A stretch of DNA of 29,968 bases from Pelagibacteraceae bacterium TMED65 (GTDB lineage Bacteria > Pseudomonadota > Alphaproteobacteria > TMED127): the NCBI GenBank assembly GCA_002167215.1, contig NHDS01000036.1, forward strand, positions 19,147-49,114, given 5' to 3'. A program made the translations under genes and the position numbers. Shown here one piece after another: positions 7,731 through 15,132 of this stretch (the first letter of the stretch is position 1; every line of letters begins with the position of its first letter). A model generated the notes under the pieces. That model was not told the DNA's origin. It did no database searches and was given only the letters and a program-made list of their open reading frames with translations.

Positions 7731-8882
7731 ATGGCAGAAGATAGAGATGAAAGTCAGGAAAAAACAGAGGAACCAACCCCCAGACGATTAGAAAAAGCGA
7801 AAGAAGACGGTAAAGTTTTATCATCTAAAGAGGCATTTGTTTTTAGTTCAATGCTCATGGGTGTATTATTGATTTATCTAGCGCCAATGCTGATTGATGA
7901 TTTTCTAAAAATTTGTAAATCATTTTTTTCTTTTGGACCGGAAGTCGCTGGAGGTAAATCACCCTTAGAATCAATGGCTGTTGTAGTAAGGTTTCTATTA
8001 CAAGTTTTTTTGATTTTTTCTATACCTTTGTTGATTGTTAGTGTTCTGACTCAGTTTATTGTTGGCGGAATTAATTTTTCTCTTAAATCAGTTTATTGGA
8101 AATTTGAAAAAATGGACCCAATAAAAGGTCTAAAAAGAATTTTTTCAGTAAAAGGGTTAGTTGAATTAGTCAAAGCTATTTTAAAAGTAACACTTCTTGG
8201 CATTGTGTCTTTTTTTGTAATCAGAAATTATCTTCCAGATTTAACAAATTTAACAACTGCAAACATCTTCTCAGCAGTAAACAGGATGACATCTTTTTTT
8301 CCTGAATTGATAATCTCATTACTCGTAGTTCTTGCATTTCTCGCAATATTAGATGTAATTTACCAGAAGTATGATTACATAAAACAATTAAGAATGTCAC
8401 ATCAAGATCTAAAGGATGAATATAAAGAAACAGATGGACAACCCGAAGTTAAACAAAAAATTAGAAAATTACAGGCTGAGGCTGCAACGAAAGGAAGAAA
8501 AGAAGCTTCCTCTATAGAAGATTTAAGCGAAGCGACAGCAATAATTACAAACCCAACACACTTTGCAGTAGCGCTTAAATATGAAGTTGGTGACTCACAA
8601 GCTCCTAAAATTATATCTAAAGGTAAAGGTAAGAATGCAGAATTAATAATTGAAAAAGCTAAAGAATTACAAATTGGAACAATGCAAAGTCCTAAATTAG
8701 CAAGAGCGTTATACTTCACTTGTGAAATTGGAGAGGAAATAATGAGTAAACTTTATAATGCTGTTGCTATTGCCTTAGCCTACATCTATAAAGTTAATAA
8801 TGGAGAGGATATAGAGAAACCAGAAATTGAAATACCAGAAGATATGATTTTTGATGAATTTGGAAGAAAAGATGATAAGTAG
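7731..8882 (+). CDS. flhB: Flagellar export switch protein FlhB
   Basis: FlhB is the export-gate protein whose autocleavage changes substrate from rod/hook to filament type. The cytoplasmic start 'DRDESQEKTEEPTPRRLEKAKEDG' is diagnostic. Four membrane helices follow (~35-55, ~85-115, ~140-165, ~185-208). The autocleavage motif NPTH is intact at residues 274-277 ('AIITNPTHFAVALKY'). The length of 383 is about normal. The 3' end overlaps the next small gene by 11 bases, so the operon continues beyond flhB. Confidence 0.97.
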   Translation: MAEDRDESQEKTEEPTPRRLEKAKEDGKVLSSKEAFVFSSMLMGVLLIYLAPMLIDDFLKICKSFFSFGPEVAGGKSPLESMAVVVRFLLQVFLIFSIPLLIVSVLTQFIVGGINFSLKSVYWKFEKMDPIKGLKRIFSVKGLVELVKAILKVTLLGIVSFFVIRNYLPDLTNLTTANIFSAVNRMTSFFPELIISLLVVLAFLAILDVIYQKYDYIKQLRMSHQDLKDEYKETDGQPEVKQKIRKLQAEAATKGRKEASSIEDLSEATAIITNPTHFAVALKYEVGDSQAPKIISKGKGKNAELIIEKAKELQIGTMQSPKLARALYFTCEIGEEIMSKLYNAVAIALAYIYKVNNGEDIEKPEIEIPEDMIFDEFGRKDDK

Positions 8883-9084
8883 AGAAATTTCGCAAATAAT
8901 TGTAACTATTGCTTTCTTTTATAGTTCAATTATTTGTCATTTTAAGGCTATGGAACTGTTTGAAGAAGATAAATTGCTTTATGCTCTGTTTCTATGGCTT
9001 TGTTCATTTACATCTTTTTGCGGTGGATTGAGATTCCAAATTGCCAAAATTATTTATAAAATTAAAGATTTGAAAAAAAAATGA
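8872..9084 (+). CDS. Small two-helix membrane protein downstream of flhB
   Basis: I do not recognise this 70-residue protein. I chose the ATG at 8872, which overlaps the flhB stop by 11 bases; an upstream ATG at 8851 would overlap flhB more. Two hydrophobic segments are visible (~8-25 and ~38-54, LLYALFLWLCSFTSFCGGL), followed by a basic tail ending KIKDLKKK, which suggests a cytoplasmic C-terminus. Three Cys are present. Its stop overlaps the next start by 4 bases (ATGA). Position in the fliO operon suggests a role in the flagellum or its membrane surroundings, but the sequence shows no function. Confidence 0.65.
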   Translation: MISREISQIIVTIAFFYSSIICHFKAMELFEEDKLLYALFLWLCSFTSFCGGLRFQIAKIIYKIKDLKKK

Positions 9085-9281
9085 AACAAACTAATTGTAA
9101 TAATTGTATCCACTTTTACGTTACATATAAAAGAAGCTTTCCCTACGGTTGTAGAGCATTTGGAATAGTATCTAAAAAAAATCCATATTTGGAAATAAAA
9201 AAAGTTTCTGGCACAAATTGTGCACTATTTTCAAAAAGAATAAAAAATGATAAAATAAATTTTAAAGGAAGAATTGCATGA
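9081..9281 (+). CDS. Four-cysteine small protein (CxxC...C...C)
   Basis: This is a 66-residue soluble protein. The cysteines are spaced as C-x2-C-H-F (residues ~6-9), 'FPYGCRAFGIVSKK' (Cys ~24) and 'SGTNCALF' (Cys ~47), a pattern that could hold a metal. I recall a family of short bacterial proteins of the form CxxC-x-H/Y-F...FP-x-GC-x-A-x-G...C, often mislabelled as uracil-DNA glycosylase. I know of no established function. It is coupled by ATGA overlaps to both neighbours (9081-9084 and 9278-9281), so it is a genuine operon member. Confidence 0.7.
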   Translation: MKQTNCNNCIHFYVTYKRSFPYGCRAFGIVSKKNPYLEIKKVSGTNCALFSKRIKNDKINFKGRIA

Positions 9282-10003
9282 CTCAACAACTTAATGCAAT
9301 GCAAGAAAGCATAAAAATCGCACTAGATGCAGCAGATGCAGCAACTGACGTCACGTCTGAGTACAAAAGAATAAAAAACGAATATTTAAAAACGGAGCAA
9401 AAAATGAAAGAAATTCATAAATATACAACTATCATTTTTTCTGGTTCAATTGCCACAGCGGTTATTGCTATAATTTTGACTGGTTTATTATATTTTAAAT
9501 CATTGTCAGAATTAGAAGAAATGACGAGTACTAGTAGAGAGGCCTTGGTGGTGTTTGCAGAAAATGTTGAAAATGTGAATAAAGCAGTTGATAATATGAA
9601 TTCAAGTCTTGCGAGGCACACTGATCTTTTAAATGCTAGTGAAGAAATGAAATCAAAAATAGAGGATCTTTCTAGTGCTATAAATTCCAATGACAAAAAA
9701 CTAATGATAAACTTATCCAAAGAAATTACAAATCTATCGAGCGGTCTTTCTAAATCAATTAAAAACGAAACTGAAAAGCTTGGAAAATCCATTCAAGAAT
9801 CTGGAGTTATTACATCAGCGAATGTTAATAAAGAAATCGGAAAATTGTTAAAAGACAACAAAAAAAATCAAAATGTTAAACTCTTAAAAGAACTTTCTAA
9901 CAGCACTTCATCACTTAATGCTGCATTAGAGGCAATTTCCAGTCAAAACAAGCTTTTGGTTAAGGAAATTAAAGATCAAAAAGAAAATATTACCTTCCCA
10001 TAA
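9278..10003 (+). CDS. Membrane-anchored coiled-coil protein
   Basis: A 241-residue protein of unknown function. A short N-terminal helical region (1-47) precedes one membrane helix at ~48-70 (TTIIFSGSIATAVIAIILTG). A long Ser/Asn/Glu/Lys-rich helix of ~165 residues follows, with heptad spacing of Leu/Ile/Val and without Pro or Cys until the end. The shape recalls the signalling stalk of chemoreceptors, but I see no HAMP domain or the conserved chemoreceptor tip (E-I-x-x-I-V), so it is not a receptor by sequence. It starts in an ATGA overlap with the preceding gene, within the flagellar operon. A structural or spacer role at the membrane is a guess. Confidence 0.65.
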   Translation: MTQQLNAMQESIKIALDAADAATDVTSEYKRIKNEYLKTEQKMKEIHKYTTIIFSGSIATAVIAIILTGLLYFKSLSELEEMTSTSREALVVFAENVENVNKAVDNMNSSLARHTDLLNASEEMKSKIEDLSSAINSNDKKLMINLSKEITNLSSGLSKSIKNETEKLGKSIQESGVITSANVNKEIGKLLKDNKKNQNVKLLKELSNSTSSLNAALEAISSQNKLLVKEIKDQKENITFP

Positions 10004-10006
10004 ATA

Positions 10007-10792
10007 ATGATGGCTGAAAATAAAGAAGGAAATTTTCTTATAAAAATTGATAAAGTTGTAAATGGAAGTTATGCATTTAAAAACTTCTTAAAACCCAATG
10101 ATGTTATTGTTGCATTAGACAATCAGTTTTATACTTACGGCGAAAAACAACTTACATCAGACCTTAAAGAAATTAAGAAAAATCAGCAAAAAGCTTTTGT
10201 TACAATTCTTCGTGACGACATATTTTTTGAACTTCGCGTTGAAAATAGTTTTGGTTGTAAATTTGTTACAACTACTAAGGATGAAACTGTTAAAATTAAA
10301 TCTGAATACTCCACAAGACAAATTTATGAATTAGATGAGTTAAATGAGTACATAGCAATGAGGGATGTATATAGAAATTACGAAATAATTGAAAATTCAA
10401 ACTCCATATCAGCTGGAATTTTTCCTCCAATGTGGTTAGCCTACAGTCAAAAATGGTGGGTACTCTTTTTATTTGTTGCCATAATGGGAATTTCTCTCAC
10501 TGTAAATATATTTATTTTTTTACTGGGTTGGTTACTTACTTCCATATATTGCTATAAGGCTCAACTTAATTTACTTTTTAGTTTTTCTATGCTTGAAGGA
10601 AAAGTTTTCTGTATGAAAATGGCTGCTAATTCTATGGATGAAGCACAAAAAATAGTCAGAAAACTTGATCCTAAATCTAAGTTTAAATTCACAAGGCTTC
10701 CCAAGCCATTGGTGGAAGAGATTGACGAAAATAAAAAAGATAAAGATAATAAAGAAAACATTGTTGATGAAAAAGAAACTGTAATAGTGTAA
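10007..10792 (+). CDS. PDZ-like domain plus membrane domain protein
   Basis: A 261-residue protein. Residues ~10-85 look PDZ-like: 'FKNFLKPNDVIVALDNQF' resembles the G-L-x-x-G-D-x-I-x-x-V-N-G core, followed by a region with basic/acidic turns and 'AFVTILRDDIFFELRV'. Two close membrane helices lie at ~145-190 (WWVLFLFVAIMGISLTVNIFIF and GWLLTSIYCY), in a 'FPPMWLAYSQKWW...' setting like DUF2628-type proteins. A cytoplasmic tail with 'MAANSMDEAQKIVRKLDP' and a Lys/Asp/Glu-rich end follows. Two ATGs stand in tandem (10007 and 10010). It lies 3 bases after the coiled-coil gene and 9 before the RRF-like gene. Function unknown. Confidence 0.6.
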   Translation: MMAENKEGNFLIKIDKVVNGSYAFKNFLKPNDVIVALDNQFYTYGEKQLTSDLKEIKKNQQKAFVTILRDDIFFELRVENSFGCKFVTTTKDETVKIKSEYSTRQIYELDELNEYIAMRDVYRNYEIIENSNSISAGIFPPMWLAYSQKWWVLFLFVAIMGISLTVNIFIFLLGWLLTSIYCYKAQLNLLFSFSMLEGKVFCMKMAANSMDEAQKIVRKLDPKSKFKFTRLPKPLVEEIDENKKDKDNKENIVDEKETVIV

Positions 10793-10801
10793 TATTATCT
10801 A

Positions 10802-11401
10802 ATGGTTGCTGATAAATACACAATACAGGCAGAAACTCTAATGAAGGCTGCTATCGAAGATTATGTTGAAATTATTGAAGAGGTGAAATCCTCAGATGCC
10901 AATTTAACTACTCTCAAAGGTCTAAGAATCAATATACAAGGAAAACCAAGAAGACTAGTAGATGTTGGTGATATAAAAAAAACTGATAATGAAAATGCTA
11001 TTCAAATTCTTGTTTTTAATACAGATCATATACCTCTATTAAATGAGAAAATTGACGAAGTAGAGTTTAATTATGAAGTCGACGGTCAATTTATAAACAT
11101 TGACCTCCCAGATCCAAGTTACAAACAATTAATGGAAGTGGTTGACGATTTAAATAGAAAACGTAATTCAGCTAATGCAAGGTTAACTAAAGCAAAATCA
11201 GAAGCCACAACAAGGGCTCGTACAGCATTAGAGAATGATTTTATTTCTCAAGGAGTAGCGAATGCAGTTTCAAGAAAATGTTCTGAAATGTACGAATCTT
11301 ATTCATCGAAAATAGACGAATTAACAATGGAAAAAATTAAAAATATTTTAGGGGATGAATATTTTGAAAAATATAAAGCGGAAGAGTTAGATTTAGAATA
11401 A
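10802..11401 (+). CDS. Divergent ribosome-recycling-factor-like protein
   Basis: A 199-residue protein that lines up along most of its length with bacterial ribosome recycling factor (185 residues) from memory of the E. coli sequence. Examples: 'TLKGLRINIQGKPRRLVDVGDI' against the strand starting LLDGIVVEYYG; 'NAIQILVFN' against TLKINVFD; 'INIDLPDPSYKQLMEVVDDLNRKRNSANARLTKAKSEA' against [38 protein letters not shown]. The conserved KIRTGRA motif is replaced by EVKSSDA, and the RNVRRDAN arginines mostly by Lys/Ser. It may therefore keep the fold but not the ribosomal function. It is the last gene of the fliO operon, not in the usual tsf-pyrH-frr setting. I infer a paralogue with a flagellar or unknown task. 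Confidence 0.6.
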   Translation: MVADKYTIQAETLMKAAIEDYVEIIEEVKSSDANLTTLKGLRINIQGKPRRLVDVGDIKKTDNENAIQILVFNTDHIPLLNEKIDEVEFNYEVDGQFINIDLPDPSYKQLMEVVDDLNRKRNSANARLTKAKSEATTRARTALENDFISQGVANAVSRKCSEMYESYSSKIDELTMEKIKNILGDEYFEKYKAEELDLE

Positions 11402-11402
11402 A

Positions 11403-12377
11403 TTAGAGCTTTAGATTAAGACTTGAACCAACATCATTTGACTTGTAATTTAGGTATTCACTTTTTTTTGCATTATTATTGCTTTGAATTCTTGACTTTT
11501 CGAGTATTTCCTTTGGTTTCCAAACAGGATAGTCGAAATTGATTTCTCTAAATTCATTTAATTTATCTTTACTTTCAGTTTGAACAATTCTTTTTGAAAA
11601 TTTACTCTGATAGTTCTTTTTATTTATTAAAGGTTTTAACTCAACAATTTTTTCATTGGGAGAGGAAGTTTTCTTTAACGCTAAAATTGACTTTTTATTT
11701 TCTAAATTAATATACTCATCTTCATATCTTAATTTTTTTTGGGACAACTTTGGCTCTATAATATTTTCTTGTTTTTTACTTTTATCAGACATTAGTTTTG
11801 AGTTAAGAGGATTAGATTGTTTGTTATCTGAGCTATTCGATGAAAGGTTTTTTGACAAACTTGAATTTAATTTACTTCTTTCCCACCATCCCAAAGTTTC
11901 ATTTTTTTTTAAATAACTGACGTTTAGATTTTTTTCATTGGAATTTGCAACATTTTTCTTTTCAAAATCCTCTTCGTCGTTTTTCCATAGATTACTTATT
12001 CCAGTTGCATCAAGTGCGAACTCAGTTGGGGTTTTGTCAAATACTTTATTAAAAACCCAATTACCAAATCCAACTATTGCTCCTATTGGTCCTCCATACA
12101 TAAATCCTCCAAGGCTATTTTGAACCAAATCTCTATCTGATTTATCGTCATCGGAATTAATACTTGAGTATATTCCACTTATGAGAGGGAGGTTTTGTAG
12201 TGGATTAACCAATCCCCTAAACCAATCCCAAAATGAGAATTTGTTAGCGTTATCTAAATTATTATCGTTTTTAACTCTTTTATCATTTGAAATAACAGTT
12301 TGTAAATTCTGGTTATTGTGATTTGTTCGAGCGTGTTGACCCTTTAATGAATGAAATGGACTATCTTGAATATTCAT
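11403..12377 (-). CDS. motAB-linked conserved protein with a Gly-rich membrane-like domain
   Basis: A 324-residue protein starting one base after motB ends. The ordered part is residues ~47-123: 'FSFWDWFRGLVNPLQNLPLISGIYSSI', then 'NSLGGFMYGGPIGAIVGFGNWVFNKVFDKTPTEFALD'. I recall similar 'INPLQHIPVVSTIYR...GGALFGGPIGF' proteins in other alphaproteobacteria, without an assigned role. The remainder is low-complexity (Asn, Lys, Ser) and probably disordered. The Gly-rich stretch could be an amphipathic or membrane-inserting helix pair. Being third in the motA-motB operon under a sigma-54 promoter, it probably acts with the stator; this is inference. Confidence 0.7.
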   Translation of the reverse strand: MNIQDSPFHSLKGQHARTNHNNQNLQTVISNDKRVKNDNNLDNANKFSFWDWFRGLVNPLQNLPLISGIYSSINSDDDKSDRDLVQNSLGGFMYGGPIGAIVGFGNWVFNKVFDKTPTEFALDATGISNLWKNDEEDFEKKNVANSNEKNLNVSYLKKNETLGWWERSKLNSSLSKNLSSNSSDNKQSNPLNSKLMSDKSKKQENIIEPKLSQKKLRYEDEYINLENKKSILALKKTSSPNEKIVELKPLINKKNYQSKFSKRIVQTESKDKLNEFREINFDYPVWKPKEILEKSRIQSNNNAKKSEYLNYKSNDVGSSLNLKL

Positions 12378-12378
12378 T

Positions 12379-13563
12379 TTAATAATTTATTTCTATTTCT
12401 ATTCTTCTATTTTTTGCCCTACCCTGCCTAGTATCATTAGACTCTACAGGTCTAGTCTCACCGTAACTTATAGCTTTCATTCTTTTTGGATCTAATGATT
12501 TATTTGAAGATAACTGCTGAACAACAGAAGCTGATCTAGCTGCTGCTAGATCCCAATTATCTCTATAGTTTGATCCAAACGTCAAAGGCACATTATCAGT
12601 ATGTCCCATTACCAAAATTTCACTTCTCCCTTTTTTATTTTGTTCGGCAATTTTAGACATAATTTCTCTAGCTTTTTTTGTGAGCTCTGCTGACCCTGAT
12701 TTAAATGCACCAGCTGACCCAACCGTAATGACAACTTTGTCCTCTTCTCTATCAACATTGACAAGCCCCTCACCAATTTCTTGTTTTAAAGCAATTTTTA
12801 ATTTATCTTCTGCTAATTCTGCCTTTTTTGCTTCTTCCTTTGCAGATTGACTCATTTCAGATTGACCAATACTATCGCCTTCTTTACCCTCTGCTTCGTT
12901 AATTCCTTGACTAGCAGAAGCTGTTGCTAAATTAGCAAGTTGTTTGTCTAATCCGCCTATTAAAATTTCTGAATCTGACTTCCCTGATGCAGCCTTAACT
13001 GATTCAACTGCATTTAAGGTTTCTTGTAAGAGCTGAGGAAGTTCTTTTTCTTCAGCCTCACTTGGTGTAAAATTAATAACAACTTTATCTCCTAATGCCT
13101 CAACATTAATATCTCCTCTTGCAATTGCTTCTTGAATATTTTTAGCAAGCTCCTTAGCTTCATCTTTTTCACCGTCATCCTTTGTATTATCCTCTTTTTT
13201 TGTTTGAAGCTCAACTTTTGGTTGGTCAACTTCCGTAGTTTGTTGTTTTAGATTATCCTGAACAGCAGGTGTGGGATTAGGACTAAAGTTCAATGACAAT
13301 ATTGTTGTTCCTTTCGGAGGCTCAACAACAGGTATAACTCTTTGAATACCGAAAGCATTTTTCATACTACCACTGATTTGTTTAAATTTTGGCACATTAA
13401 ATTCTGCAAAAGATAAAATTAAAACAAAGAACGCCATTAATAGGGTTGCCATATCTGCAAAGGTTGCCATCCAAGCCGGGGCGCCTTTAGGAGGACATTC
13501 TGGGCATTCATGTTCCTCTTCTTCAGTTGAGGCTTCTTGATTTTCTGCTTTTTCCTCAGCCAT
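12379..13563 (-). CDS. motB: Stator protein MotB, PomB (sodium) type, enlarged
   Basis: This is the peptidoglycan-anchored stator subunit. The N-terminal 'CPECPPKGAPAWMATFADMATLLMAFFVLILSF' and 'KFKQISGSMKNAFGIQ' match Vibrio-type PomB more than H+-type MotB. The ion-binding Asp is D37. The OmpA-like domain lies at ~253-394, with 'ILVMGHTDNVP' and 'GRAKNRRIEIEI'. At 394 residues it is longer than PomB (~315): the extra part is a charged linker (~105-140) and a segment at ~139-206 that looks like a degenerate copy of the start of the OmpA domain (see findings). It is encoded 12 bases after motA. Confidence 0.95.
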   Translation of the reverse strand: MAEEKAENQEASTEEEEHECPECPPKGAPAWMATFADMATLLMAFFVLILSFAEFNVPKFKQISGSMKNAFGIQRVIPVVEPPKGTTILSLNFSPNPTPAVQDNLKQQTTEVDQPKVELQTKKEDNTKDDGEKDEAKELAKNIQEAIARGDINVEALGDKVVINFTPSEAEEKELPQLLQETLNAVESVKAASGKSDSEILIGGLDKQLANLATASASQGINEAEGKEGDSIGQSEMSQSAKEEAKKAELAEDKLKIALKQEIGEGLVNVDREEDKVVITVGSAGAFKSGSAELTKKAREIMSKIAEQNKKGRSEILVMGHTDNVPLTFGSNYRDNWDLAAARSASVVQQLSSNKSLDPKRMKAISYGETRPVESNDTRQGRAKNRRIEIEINY

Positions 13564-13575
13564 AATCTATTGACC

Positions 13576-14346
13576 TTAAGCTGCTTGAGCTTCTAAAAGT
13601 TTTTGTTTTTCTTTTGGAGGTAAGTTGGCCACTAGTTGATCTTGAATATTTCTTGGGCTTTCTCCTCTTGAAATAAATTGTAATCCTGTGATGATCATTT
13701 CTCTATAAGTAGTTTCATATGCTGAATAACCCTTCAATTTTATTACAATAGGCATAAAAATGGTATTAGCTATCATTGCTCCATATAGTGTAGTTAAAAG
13801 AGCAACAGCCATAGCCGGACCAATTGCTTTTGGGTCAGCCATGTTACCAAGCATTGCAACTAGGCCCACTAAAGTCCCAATCATTCCCATCGCAGGAGCT
13901 ATATCAACCCATGATTGAGCACAACCTATATTTTTTTCATGCCGACCTTGCATAGCTTTCAACTCTTTTTTTAATTGAACTGTAAGCTTTGATTCATCAG
14001 CACCGTCGACAAGCATTTGCAAACCGTTATCGAAAAATGGATCAGGCGTTTCTTGACCCTCTAATGCCATCATACCGTCTTTTCTTGCAATTCCAGCTAG
14101 TTCGACTATTCGCTCGATAAGTTCATCCATTTTCTTTACAGGGGGTTTAAATGCTTTTCCAAAAGCCCCAAATGAGCCTAAATACACAGGAAGGGGAGCT
14201 GTATACATGACAGCAAAAAAGGAACCTCCAAAAACGATTAATAATGAAGGAACATCAATATATGATCCTAAACCACCTGCAGAAATCATTGCTCCAGCAA
14301 TCATTCCTAGTGTACCCAAAAATCCAATTAAAGTAGCTAAATCCAT
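13576..14346 (-). CDS. motA: Stator protein MotA, PomA (sodium) type
   Basis: MotA is the ion-channel ring of the stator. At 256 residues, beginning MDLATLIGFLGTLG, it matches the PomA start (MDLATLLGLIGG) closely. Four membrane helices are visible (~5-25, ~30-52, ~150-172, ~182-205), with the conserved TM3-TM4 stretch 'APAMGMIGTLVGLVAML...AMAVALLTTLYGAMIANTIFMPI'. The cytoplasmic loop between TM2 and TM3 carries the charged residues that contact FliG. With the PomB-like partner this indicates a sodium-driven motor, common in marine bacteria. A sigma-54 promoter lies about 50 bases upstream. Confidence 0.95.
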   Translation of the reverse strand: MDLATLIGFLGTLGMIAGAMISAGGLGSYIDVPSLLIVFGGSFFAVMYTAPLPVYLGSFGAFGKAFKPPVKKMDELIERIVELAGIARKDGMMALEGQETPDPFFDNGLQMLVDGADESKLTVQLKKELKAMQGRHEKNIGCAQSWVDIAPAMGMIGTLVGLVAMLGNMADPKAIGPAMAVALLTTLYGAMIANTIFMPIVIKLKGYSAYETTYREMIITGLQFISRGESPRNIQDQLVANLPPKEKQKLLEAQAA

Positions 14347-14383
14347 TTATTTTTCCATTAACAATTCATATTTAAATAGTATT

Positions 14384-14400
14384 TTGGTATGGATTCTGCA
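14384..14400 (+). promoter_or_regulatory. Sigma-54 promoter facing the DUF1566 gene
   Basis: TTGGTATGGATTCTGCA has GG at 14386-14387 and GC at 14398-14399, 12 bases apart. The predicted start is about 14411. Its -12 element shares the TGCA at 14397-14400 with the opposing motA promoter. C in place of the first T of TTGC makes it weaker than its partner. Confidence 0.55.
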
Positions 14401-14413
14401 ACTTTAATACCAA
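14397..14413 (-). promoter_or_regulatory. Sigma-54 promoter for motA-motB
   Basis: On the minus strand TTGGTATTAAAGTTGCA has GG (14411-14410) and GC (14399-14398) 12 bases apart. The predicted start is about 14386, giving a 40-base leader with TGGA before the motA ATG. The two opposed promoters create the perfect 12-base inverted repeat 14379-14390/14407-14418. Confidence 0.75.
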
Positions 14414-14461
14414 AATACAATTTTTTTTTTTAAATTTAATATTTTATTGTAATATAAGAGA

Positions 14462-14935
14462 ATGTTTAAAAGCAAATTATTAATTTTCATTTTACTCTTA
14501 AGTTTCTCTAAATCATTTGCCTCTAATTACATTGATAAGGGTCACTATATAATTGATTTAAGGAATAAAATCGAATGGCTTAAATGTACAACAGGACAAC
14601 AATGGAGTGATAAAGAGAATACTTGTATTGGAAACCCCGTAAAATTAGATTATCCATCTATAGATGAAGCGAACAACCAACTCAACCAACAACTTGAAGG
14701 TAGTTGGCGACTTCCTACTCGTAAAGAATTAGAAAGTCTTATTTGTAAAGATTGTACTGGAGTAAAAATAGATGAAGACTTATTTCCAAATACTCCAGCT
14801 GAACCATTTTGGACATCACAGAGAAATTGGTGGTCTCCAAAATTCTTTTGGTCAGTTAACTTCTTTACTGGTTATTCCTATGGGCGATTTGTTCCGGAAA
14901 AGGAATTATTTGTAAGATTCGTAAAAGATCGTTAG
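14462..14935 (+). CDS. Secreted DUF1566 (Lcl C-terminal-like) protein
   Basis: A 157-residue protein with a signal peptide (~1-20, LLIFILLLSFSKSFA). The rest fits the DUF1566/Lcl-C domain: 'YIIDLRNKIEWLKCTTGQQW', 'IDEANNQLNQQLEGSWRLPTRKELESLI', 'PFWTSQR' and 'VNFFTGYSYG'. Two Cys pairs (~42/56 and ~94/97) could form disulfides in the periplasm. Family members are surface or periplasmic proteins with no agreed biochemical role. It diverges from motA and has its own sigma-54-like promoter, so it may be expressed with the motor. Its 3' end overlaps the next minus-strand gene by 4 bases. Confidence 0.75.
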   Translation: MFKSKLLIFILLLSFSKSFASNYIDKGHYIIDLRNKIEWLKCTTGQQWSDKENTCIGNPVKLDYPSIDEANNQLNQQLEGSWRLPTRKELESLICKDCTGVKIDEDLFPNTPAEPFWTSQRNWWSPKFFWSVNFFTGYSYGRFVPEKELFVRFVKDR

Positions 14936-15132
14936 TCTTTTTGTCTGAAGTATTCAAATAACTTACTAATAAACAAAATAATTCCTAGAAAAAAAATCAA
15001 TTTTACAGCATTCCACGGGGTTACAAATGAAAGATACCCCAATTTTTCCTTAAACATTAATGCTGTGATTATAATTAAAAGAATAAATGCAATAAAAAAT
15101 CTTATATATATACAAATTCTACAATTTTTCAT
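14932..15132 (-). CDS. Small membrane protein coupled to the SPOR-domain gene
   Basis: A 66-residue protein starting MKNCRICIYIRFF. I chose the ATG at 15132 because it forms a TAATG overlap with the stop of the SPOR-domain gene; a start at 15150 is possible but would overlap it by 19 bases. Two membrane helices (~8-28 and ~43-58) and a C-x-x-C at the N-terminus are visible. I do not know its function. Coupling to a septal or peptidoglycan-binding protein hints at an envelope role. Confidence 0.6.
   Translation of the reverse strand: MKNCRICIYIRFFIAFILLIIITALMFKEKLGYLSFVTPWNAVKLIFFLGIILFISKLFEYFRQKD

Noticed and set aside
9278..10003. Chemoreceptor reading of the membrane coiled-coil protein
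   Set aside because: No HAMP domain, no conserved signalling tip, and only one membrane helix.
14407..14432. Inverted repeat followed by a T-run at the motA/DUF1566 gap, resembling a terminator
   Set aside because: No plus-strand gene ends here, and the repeat is explained by two opposed sigma-54 promoters.
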